Positions 32,232 to 38,744 of a DNA stretch of 38,744 nt are shown here, piece after piece. Position 1 is the first letter of the stretch, and every line of letters starts with the position of its first letter. The notes under the pieces are model-generated. The model was not told the origin of the DNA, did no database searches, and saw only the letters and a list, made by a program, of their open reading frames with translations. This DNA comes from Butyrivibrio sp. (lineage in GTDB: Bacteria; Bacillota_A; Clostridia; Lachnospirales; Lachnospiraceae), in the NCBI GenBank assembly GCA_017996845.1, contig JAGOGF010000012.1, forward strand, positions 1 through 38,744. The letters are read 5' to 3'. The position numbers were made by a program, and so were the translations under genes.

Positions 32232-34028
32232 ATGCGTGAAAAAAGAAAAAGCAGAATGACTGCCATGCAGTGGTTCTATTCCTATCTGAAAAAATACCGA
32301 TGGAAGGTTGCTGTTGGACTGATTCTTGTTACGGCAACTTCTGTACTGGCCATCGTGAATCCTAAAATTACAGGGTTTATTGTAGACCATATTATCGGGG
32401 ATGGCACAGATATCAAAATGGATCTTCTTCCGAAATTTCTTGGTTTGATGATTGCAGTTACAGTACTGCGAAGTGTTTTGCGATTGATATTTCTGTATCT
32501 GTTTGAGACATCTTCGCAGGATATGCTTTATGATATGCGGGATGGTGTATATCGCAATCTTCTGCAAAAAGATTTTGCGTTTTATAACCGCAATCGTACC
32601 GGAGATCTGATGAGCAGACAGACGGGTGATATGATGGCAATTCGTCACTTTGTCGCTTATGTTATCTATAATCTTTATGAAAATGCGCTTTTGTTTTTTA
32701 TTGCGCTTGTCATGATATTTTCCGTTGATTACAGAATCGGTCTTGCAATGGTAATTGTGCTGCCGGTAACAGCGTATGTGACGTTTATACAATCGAAAAC
32801 GATCAAACCGAAATTTATGCATGTCAGAGATCAGTTTTCCAGTTTAAATGCATTTGTACAGGAAAATATCAGTGGAAATCGTGTTGTAAGAGCATTTGCC
32901 AAGGAAAATTATGAAATCGGACGATTTGACAAAGAAAATGCGGCATATCGTGATTCCGAACTGGATGCTGCAACGATCTGGACAAAGTATATTCCGATTT
33001 TTGAATTTCTCTCTTCGCTGTTAACTGTTATTTTGATGGTAGTCGGCGGAGTGATGTGTATTCGTGGTGATATGACGCTTGGAAATCTGGTTATGATCAA
33101 CAGCTATTTGTGGATGCTGAATAATCCGCTTCGTATGATCGGGTGGTTGATCAACGATTATCAGAGGTTTGCTACTTCTGTTGTCAAAATATATAAAACA
33201 ATCTGTGATAGACCGGATATTATGACTCCGCAATATCCCAAAACAGTCAAAAAGCTTAGTGGAAATGTGGAATTTGAAGATGTTTCATATAAGGCGGAAG
33301 ATGAACCGATTCTGGATCATGTGAGCTTTCGTGTACAGGCAGGCCAGACAATCGGAATCATTGGAGCTACCGGATCAGGCAAAACTACAATCATGAATCT
33401 GCTTTGCAGATTTTTTGATGTTACAGAAGGACGAGTTCTGGTAGATGGGGTGGATGTCAGAGATATGGATTTGCATCAGCTTCGTGACAGCATCGGACTG
33501 GCCATGCAGGATGTATTTCTGTTTTCAGATACGATCGAGGGAAACATTGCGTACGGAGATCCGGACTGTCCGTTTGAAAAAGTAGAATGGGCAGCCAAAA
33601 TGGCAGATGCGGATGGATTCATAAGGGAAATGGAAGATGGCTATGATACGGTTGTCGGTGAACGCGGAATCGGACTTTCAGGCGGTCAGAAACAGCGGAT
33701 ATCTCTTGCAAGAGCAATTCTAAAGGAGCCTTCCATTATTATTCTGGATGATACAACCTCTGCAGTTGATATGGAAACGGAAACACTGATTCAGCATGAT
33801 TTGAAGAAACTAAATGGAGAGACCGTGTTTATTATCGCTCATCGTATTTCGTCCATTAAAGATGCGGATCAGATTCTGGTCATAGAAGATGGCAGAATTA
33901 CTGAGCATGGTACGCATGATGAACTCATTGCGCAGGACGGTTATTACAGACGGGTGTTCCAACATCAGTATGGTGAATTTGATCAAATGGTCAAGGGCTT
34001 TAAAAATGGAAAGAAGGAGGGTAACTGA
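32232..34028 (+). CDS. ABC exporter half (degenerate site), heterodimeric type
   Basis: This is a fused membrane/ATPase half-transporter of 598 aa. Six helices of the type IV exporter fold (ABC_membrane) occupy about residues 20-320, and the nucleotide-binding domain follows. Walker A is GATGSGKTT near residue 378 and the signature is LSGGQKQ. Walker B ends LDD, so D507 replaces the catalytic Glu. That is the hallmark of the non-catalytic half of heterodimers such as TM287/288 and BmrCD. The partner gene begins 2 nt after the stop. The start is ATG 32232 with GGGGAG 11 nt upstream; a GTG at 32220 overlaps that site. Substrate could be a drug, peptide or lipid. Confidence 0.92.
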   Translation: MREKRKSRMTAMQWFYSYLKKYRWKVAVGLILVTATSVLAIVNPKITGFIVDHIIGDGTDIKMDLLPKFLGLMIAVTVLRSVLRLIFLYLFETSSQDMLYDMRDGVYRNLLQKDFAFYNRNRTGDLMSRQTGDMMAIRHFVAYVIYNLYENALLFFIALVMIFSVDYRIGLAMVIVLPVTAYVTFIQSKTIKPKFMHVRDQFSSLNAFVQENISGNRVVRAFAKENYEIGRFDKENAAYRDSELDAATIWTKYIPIFEFLSSLLTVILMVVGGVMCIRGDMTLGNLVMINSYLWMLNNPLRMIGWLINDYQRFATSVVKIYKTICDRPDIMTPQYPKTVKKLSGNVEFEDVSYKAEDEPILDHVSFRVQAGQTIGIIGATGSGKTTIMNLLCRFFDVTEGRVLVDGVDVRDMDLHQLRDSIGLAMQDVFLFSDTIEGNIAYGDPDCPFEKVEWAAKMADADGFIREMEDGYDTVVGERGIGLSGGQKQRISLARAILKEPSIIILDDTTSAVDMETETLIQHDLKKLNGETVFIIAHRISSIKDADQILVIEDGRITEHGTHDELIAQDGYYRRVFQHQYGEFDQMVKGFKNGKKEGN

Positions 34029-34030
34029 TC

Positions 34031-35845
34031 ATGGCAAGAAATAAAATAAACCAGGATGAAGATCTGGAAGAACAGTTTGACATGGGACAGTTGATGCGCC
34101 TTGCTTCATATGTTGGACCGTTTAAAAAACAGCTTATTACGGCAATTGTCATCATGACGATTGCGAGTGCGCTTTCCATGTTACAACCGATTTTTATGAA
34201 AAATGTGATGGATACCATTACCGAGACCAATTTCCAACACAGCTATACACAGCAGGAGGCAATCCGGCGGATTATTTTCAACAGTGTTCTGATGATGGCA
34301 GTCTCCTTTATCTGCGCATTTATTACCAGATTTAAGATCCGATTAACCGCCAATGTGGGGCAGGGTGTGATTTATAATCTCAGAAGAGAATTGTTTGTAC
34401 ATTTGCAGGAACTGCCTTTTTCTTATTATGATGACAAACCGCACGGAAAGATACAGGTAAGAGTTGTAAACTATGTAAACAACTTAAGTGATCTGTTGTC
34501 AAATGGTATTGTAAATACCATTACGGATATGTTCAGTCTTGTTTTCATTCTGATCTTCATGCTGTATCTGGATGTCAAATTTACACTGATTTGTTTATGC
34601 GGTCTTCCGATCCTGACAGCAATCGTTCTGTTTGTAAAAAGCAGGCAGCATAAAGCTTGGCAGATTCAGAGTAATAAGCAGTCCAATCTGAATGCTTATA
34701 TTGCGGAAAGCGTTAATGGCATTCGCGTAACACAGTCCTTCGTAAGGGAAGGTAAAAATACCGAGGTATTTAATGAGCTGAACCTTGATGCAAGAAATGC
34801 ATGGATGAATGCCGTAAAATATAACTTTATTTTAAGCCCGGTAATTGAAAATATCACCGTCATTACCACTTCCATTATCTATGTTTTGGGTATCAGCTGG
34901 CTGATGCACGGGGATACGGTAATAACGGTCGGTCTTCTGACTGCGTTTGTCGGATATGTGTCCAGATTCTGGTCTCCCATCACAACCCTTTCCAATTTCT
35001 ATAATTCGCTTTTGACTGCAATTTCCTATCTGGAACGTATTTTTGAAAGCATTGATGCACCGGTCAATGTACATGATAAGGAAGGGGCTGTTGAGATGCC
35101 GCCCGTTAAAGGGGAAGTGGAGTTTCGGGATGTGTGCTTCAGTTATGATGACGGCGTCCGAATTCTGAATCACGTTTCTTTCCGGGTAAATGAAGGGGAA
35201 TCTTATGCAATTGTTGGTCCGACAGGAGCAGGAAAATCGACGATCGTAAATTTGATCAGTCGTTTTTATAATGTTGATTCCGGGCAGATTCTGATTGATC
35301 ATACGGATATCAGTGATGTGACAATTCATTCACTTCGGACACAAATGGGTGTCATGATGCAGGACAGCTTTATTTTCTCAGGGACGATTATGGATAATAT
35401 CCGATACGGAAATGATGAGGCAACAGATGAAGATGTAATCCGTGCAGCGCAAACCGTATGTGCACATGAATTTATCATGACGTTGGAAGACGGCTATCAC
35501 ACAGAGGTCAATGAAAGAGGGAGCCGATTGTCTGCCGGACAAAGACAGCTCATCTCATTTGCAAGGGCGGTGCTTGCAGATCCGAAGATACTGATTCTGG
35601 ATGAAGCAACTTCGGCAATTGATACGGAGACAGAAATTTTACTGCAAAAGGGATTACAGGAAATGCTCAAAGGAAGAACATCCTTTATCATCGCACACAG
35701 ACTTTCTACTATTAAAAATGCATCCTGCATTATGTATGTCGATCACGGACAAATCCTGGAAAAAGGCAGCCATGATCAGCTGATGCAGAATCATGAAGGA
35801 GAATACTATAAACTATACCAGTCGCAGTATGACTTTTTGAAATGA
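34031..35845 (+). CDS. ABC exporter half (catalytic), heterodimeric type
   Basis: This half-transporter of 604 aa pairs with the preceding product. An N-terminal elbow helix and six membrane helices occupy about residues 30-330. The ATPase domain has Walker A GPTGAGKST and a canonical Walker B ILILDEATSAID with catalytic E525. Its signature is LSAGQRQ rather than LSGGQ. This pairing, canonical Walker B with deviant signature here and the reverse in the partner, is what heterodimeric exporters show, leaving one hydrolytic site. AAGGAGGGT precedes the ATG. The gene ends in a strong terminator and is probably controlled by the divergent AraC protein. Confidence 0.93.
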   Translation: MARNKINQDEDLEEQFDMGQLMRLASYVGPFKKQLITAIVIMTIASALSMLQPIFMKNVMDTITETNFQHSYTQQEAIRRIIFNSVLMMAVSFICAFITRFKIRLTANVGQGVIYNLRRELFVHLQELPFSYYDDKPHGKIQVRVVNYVNNLSDLLSNGIVNTITDMFSLVFILIFMLYLDVKFTLICLCGLPILTAIVLFVKSRQHKAWQIQSNKQSNLNAYIAESVNGIRVTQSFVREGKNTEVFNELNLDARNAWMNAVKYNFILSPVIENITVITTSIIYVLGISWLMHGDTVITVGLLTAFVGYVSRFWSPITTLSNFYNSLLTAISYLERIFESIDAPVNVHDKEGAVEMPPVKGEVEFRDVCFSYDDGVRILNHVSFRVNEGESYAIVGPTGAGKSTIVNLISRFYNVDSGQILIDHTDISDVTIHSLRTQMGVMMQDSFIFSGTIMDNIRYGNDEATDEDVIRAAQTVCAHEFIMTLEDGYHTEVNERGSRLSAGQRQLISFARAVLADPKILILDEATSAIDTETEILLQKGLQEMLKGRTSFIIAHRLSTIKNASCIMYVDHGQILEKGSHDQLMQNHEGEYYKLYQSQYDFLK

Positions 35846-35872
35846 GAGGCCAGAACCTTTCATTACCCCCAC

Positions 35873-35910
35873 AAAATCCCCGGTACGTTTCAAATGTACC
35901 GGGGATTTTT
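35873..35910 (+). terminator. Terminator of the ABC exporter operon
   Basis: AAAATCCCCGGTAC (35873-35886) pairs perfectly with GTACCGGGGATTTT around a 9-nt loop and ends in TTTTT. Confidence 0.94.
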
Positions 35911-36005
35911 ATATACGAAAAAACATCTACCTCTTAAGGTTATTTTTAGGTACATCCAATAAAATGCAAGTATAGAAGCAGAAAACAGTAAGGAAGGACA
36001 GATAT

Positions 36006-36764
36006 ATGAGCGGATTTCAGGATGTATTTCAAAGAATAGAGACCAAATACCTTTTGGATGAAGATCAGTATAAGATGCTGCAGGAACGTCTGAAGAATAT
36101 TGCAAAAGCAGATCAGTACGGAGAAACTTCCATCCTGAATGTTTATTTTGATACACCCGGGTACCGGCTGATCAATACTTCACTGGATAACCCCGTATAC
36201 AAAGAAAAACTTCGTTTGCGCAGTTATGGAATTCCGACAGAGGAGACAGAAACCTTTATTGAAATAAAGAAAAAGTACAAGGGAATCGTGTATAAACGAA
36301 GAATTAGAATGACATATGCAGAAAGTATAGATTTCCTGTATGAAAGAAAACCGATAAAAGAGCAATCACAGATATCGCGCGAAATTGAATATTTTTTCAG
36401 ATATTATGAAGGAATCAGACCAATGATGGCAATTTCATATGAGCGGATTGCTCTGTCAGGTATATATGACCCGGCGCTTCGCATTACCTTTGATAAAAAC
36501 ATCAGGTGGCGTACAGAAAATCTGGATTTGGGAAAGGGAAACATTGGACGGGACATTTTGCAGCCCGGACAATATCTGATGGAACTCAAAATAGCAGGTG
36601 CGATTTCATTGGAGCTGGCACGGATATTCAGTGAACTGAATATTCGTCAGATATCTTTTTCCAAGTATGGAAAAGCATATCTGGATTACAGGTATCCGGA
36701 ATATGAAAAGGAAACAATAAAGGAAAACATATCGGAAAAGAAGGGAGATATAATCTGTGCTTAA
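36006..36764 (+). CDS. VTC-domain polyphosphate-polymerase-like protein
   Basis: This 252-aa protein consists of a single VTC domain, related to the tunnel-shaped polyphosphate polymerase of yeast VTC4 and to bacterial triphosphate tunnel enzymes. Basic tunnel candidates are K14 (ETKYLL), K68, R70 and R72 (KLRLR), K88-K90 and R98, R99, R101 (YKRRIR), and K195 and K220. Acidic metal-ligand candidates are E12, E86 and E193 (MELKIAG). No membrane segment is present, so it would act at the inner membrane face. The ATG has AAGGAAGGA upstream. It overlaps the DUF4956 gene by 8 nt, and both belong with the surface-protein gene that follows. Whether it makes polyphosphate has not been shown for this group. 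Confidence 0.88.
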   Translation: MSGFQDVFQRIETKYLLDEDQYKMLQERLKNIAKADQYGETSILNVYFDTPGYRLINTSLDNPVYKEKLRLRSYGIPTEETETFIEIKKKYKGIVYKRRIRMTYAESIDFLYERKPIKEQSQISREIEYFFRYYEGIRPMMAISYERIALSGIYDPALRITFDKNIRWRTENLDLGKGNIGRDILQPGQYLMELKIAGAISLELARIFSELNIRQISFSKYGKAYLDYRYPEYEKETIKENISEKKGDIICA

Positions 36765-37449
36765 TATTATAAATGGATTTTTCGGATCAATTATGACGGA
36801 TGGAACGATTACAGGTATAACATTTCTGGGGGCAACCGGTTGCTCGCTGGTCATTGGCCTGTTTATAGCTTTTATGTACCGGTTAAAAAACGAATCTTCG
36901 CCAAGTTATATTGTGACGCTTGCGCTTTTACCTGCAATCGTACAGTTGGTCATTATGCTGGTCAATGGAAATATCGGGGCAGGAATTGCTGTAGCAGGAG
37001 CCTTTTCGCTTGTGAGATTTCGTTCGGCAGCAGGAAGCGGACAGGAAATCACCAGTATTTTTCTGGCAATGGCAGTCGGACTGGCTACCGGAATGGGTTA
37101 CATCGGAATTGCGATTTTATTTACGATAATCATTACATTTGCGAATGTACTCTTACAACGGACAGGATTTGGCGCAAAAAATCCGGAAGAAAGAACCGTT
37201 AAAATAACAGTACCTGAAAATCTTGATTTTGAAGGGATTTTTGATGACATTTTTGATAAATATGCGACAAAAGCAGAACTCATCGATGTTAAAACGTCCG
37301 GAATGGGAAGCCTGTACAAATTAAGCTATAAAGTTTTCTTTCGCCAGAAAGCCTCTGTAAAAGGCATGATGGATGAACTAAGACAAAGAAACGGTAATCT
37401 GGAGATCAGCTGTATGCGGGCAGCAGCTATAAAATCAGATGAATTATAA
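36757..37449 (+). CDS. DUF4956 membrane protein
   Basis: This protein of 230 aa has four predicted membrane helices in the first about 140 residues, including the family pattern GAGIAVAGAFSLVRFRSAAG. A cytoplasmic domain of about 90 residues follows (ERTVKITVPENLDFEGIFDD onward). The start is GTG 36757 with AAGGGAGA 8 nt upstream, overlapping the VTC gene by 8 nt. DUF4956 genes are regularly found with VTC genes and CotH or carbohydrate-binding surface proteins, suggesting a membrane partner or channel for the VTC product. Function is unproven. Confidence 0.9.
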   Translation: MLNIINGFFGSIMTDGTITGITFLGATGCSLVIGLFIAFMYRLKNESSPSYIVTLALLPAIVQLVIMLVNGNIGAGIAVAGAFSLVRFRSAAGSGQEITSIFLAMAVGLATGMGYIGIAILFTIIITFANVLLQRTGFGAKNPEERTVKITVPENLDFEGIFDDIFDKYATKAELIDVKTSGMGSLYKLSYKVFFRQKASVKGMMDELRQRNGNLEISCMRAAAIKSDEL

Positions 37450-37492
37450 CATGCGTACAGCAAATTCCGAAAAAAGAAAGAGAGTAGCCATT

Positions 37493-38744
37493 ATGAAAAG
37501 AAAAGCAGTCCTTTCATTATTATCCATATGTATCGCATTTGGTCTGGTAATAACAGGGTGTACTGCATCATCCGGCAGCACTGCGACGGTACAAACTACA
37601 GAATCGGACACTTCCGAAAATACAGTGGCGTTGGCTTCAAATTCCGAAAGCAGCCTGGTTACAGCGGTTGCTGCAATTGATACAAATCAGCAGTTTACGG
37701 ATAGCGATCTGGATACCGGATACGATGAAGAGAATGCAACCAATATTACTTTTGATACTGCAGGGGTAGCTGTTTCGGGAAGCGGAGCCAAAGCGGAGGA
37801 TGGAACAGTTACTATTACAGAAGAAGGAACCTACCTTATCAGTGGTACGGTAAAGAATGGTCAGCTGATCATAAATGCAGCAAATTCCGCAAAGGTACAC
37901 CTGGTGTTAAGCGGTTTAACAATGACAAATAATGATGGCCCGTGCATTTTAGTTACAGGGGCAGATAAAGTATTTGTCACACTTGCAGACGGAACGGAAA
38001 ATACACTTTCGGATGCAGGGACAGAATATGTACAGACAGATTCTGATGTAAATGCAGATGGTGTTATATACAGTAAAAGTGATCTAACTTTTAACGGGGC
38101 TGGAACGCTTACTATAAATGCAGGATATAAGCATGGCATCGTATGCAACGATGATCTGGTGTTCACCGGTGGAACTTATAGTGTGACAGCAGCCGGAAAA
38201 GGTATCAAAGCAAATGATTCTATTCGTATTAAAAATGGAACATTTACAATAAATTCACAGGATGACAGTATTCATACCAGCAATGAAGAAGACAGCGGGA
38301 AAGGGTATATCTATATTTGCGGAGGAACTTTTAATCTGAGCGCAGGAGATGATGGTGTACATGCGGCAACAGAGCTTTTGATTACAGGTGGTACTATGAC
38401 CGTTTCCAAGAGCTATGAGGGACTGGAAGGTGACAGTATTGATATCACAAATGGTGAAATTTCCGTAAATTCCAGTGACGATGGATTAAATGCTTCTTCT
38501 GCTGATAATTCATCAGATTCGGAAACGCAGACAGGAAACCAGAATTCACAACAGATGCAGGATCCGTCGAGTGGGACAGATGCAAATGCCTATATCAGGA
38601 TCAGCGGAGGCGCACTTTACGTAAATGCAGAAGGAGATGGACTTGACTCAAATGGAATGCTTTATATAGAAGGAGGAACAATTACGGTAGATGGACCGAC
38701 ACAGGCAAATAATGGAGCACTGGATTACGGAACAGGGGCAGAAA
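37493..38744 (+). CDS. Carbohydrate-binding beta-helix lipoprotein (Cthe_2159-like), 3' end missing
   Basis: The frame is open to the window edge, giving at least 417 codons. A lipobox (LVITGC, Cys 23) follows a basic start and hydrophobic segment. After a Ser/Thr-rich linker, the body is a right-handed beta-helix of the Cthe_2159 type. It shows repeated acidic turns (GDDGVHA, SYEGLEGD, SDDGLNA, EGDGLDSNG) alternating with GGT strands, a pattern tied to calcium and acidic-sugar binding in that family. A Gln/Ser/Asn-rich insert lies at about residues 340-365. I chose ATG 37493, which precedes the signal peptide directly; ATG 37451 adds 14 charged residues. The end and any C-terminal domain are outside the window. 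Confidence 0.85.
   Translation, partial: MKRKAVLSLLSICIAFGLVITGCTASSGSTATVQTTESDTSENTVALASNSESSLVTAVAAIDTNQQFTDSDLDTGYDEENATNITFDTAGVAVSGSGAKAEDGTVTITEEGTYLISGTVKNGQLIINAANSAKVHLVLSGLTMTNNDGPCILVTGADKVFVTLADGTENTLSDAGTEYVQTDSDVNADGVIYSKSDLTFNGAGTLTINAGYKHGIVCNDDLVFTGGTYSVTAAGKGIKANDSIRIKNGTFTINSQDDSIHTSNEEDSGKGYIYICGGTFNLSAGDDGVHAATELLITGGTMTVSKSYEGLEGDSIDITNGEISVNSSDDGLNASSADNSSDSETQTGNQNSQQMQDPSSGTDANAYIRISGGALYVNAEGDGLDSNGMLYIEGGTITVDGPTQANNGALDYGTGAE

Noticed and set aside
32226..32822. Open frame of 198 codons antisense to the first ABC exporter half
   Set aside because: It is a shadow of the exporter membrane domain; no start signals and no domain.

Overview
The window looks like chromosomal DNA of a low-GC, Gram-positive anaerobe, most likely a gut Lachnospiraceae-type member of the Clostridia. 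This is an inference from gene content, not from a search. The supporting traits are lipoprotein ABC sugar import without its own ATPase, strong AGGAGG ribosome-binding sites with several TTG or GTG starts, a PerR regulator followed by a rubrerythrin, intracellular GH43 and GH35 glycosidases, PadR/permease-prefix/DUF4097 genes, and a VTC/DUF4956/carbohydrate-binding operon. I see no rRNA, tRNA, CRISPR array, transposase, integrase or phage genes. The region reads as ordinary core and accessory chromosome.

Layout. Positions 1-3,435 hold a carbohydrate ABC importer (binding lipoprotein and two permeases). Its promoter carries two overlapping LacI-type operators, and a terminator-like hairpin separates the binding-protein gene from the permeases. 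Positions 3,567-7,661 hold housekeeping genes: a NYN/LOTUS RNA-type protein, a TSCPD protein, a MurG-type glycosyltransferase and glucose-6-phosphate isomerase. Positions 8,031-13,532 hold two cytoplasmic glycosidases (GH43 and GH35) and a Cache-type chemoreceptor. Positions 13,667-19,617 are a run of small same-strand units: TauE-type exporter, GNAT, XRE regulator with a membrane tail, PAP2-like protein, TIGR04076 protein, DUF3298-type lipoprotein, histidine phosphatase and an ABC-like ATPase. Positions 19,710-22,177 combine luxS-mtnN (recycling of S-adenosylhomocysteine and AI-2 formation) with a divergent perR-rubrerythrin peroxide-defence unit. All five PerR metal ligands and all four zinc cysteines can be placed.

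Positions 22,491-31,193 hold a 28-codon ORF in front of an MFS transporter, then a PadR/membrane protein/DUF4097 operon whose leader contains four 9-bp direct repeats just after a near-consensus promoter, then a histidine kinase/response regulator/RluA/O-antigen-ligase-like operon. Positions 31,203-35,845 hold an AraC regulator divergent from a heterodimeric ABC exporter, one half of which has a degenerate catalytic site. Positions 36,006-38,744 begin an operon of VTC polyphosphate-polymerase-like protein, DUF4956 membrane protein and a secreted carbohydrate-binding lipoprotein, which is cut by the window end.

The best candidates for something little described are the PadR leader repeats, the VTC/DUF4956/carbohydrate-binding operon, the tandem operators in front of the sugar importer, the short ORF ahead of the MFS gene, and the terminator-like hairpin lying inside the antisense AraC gene.
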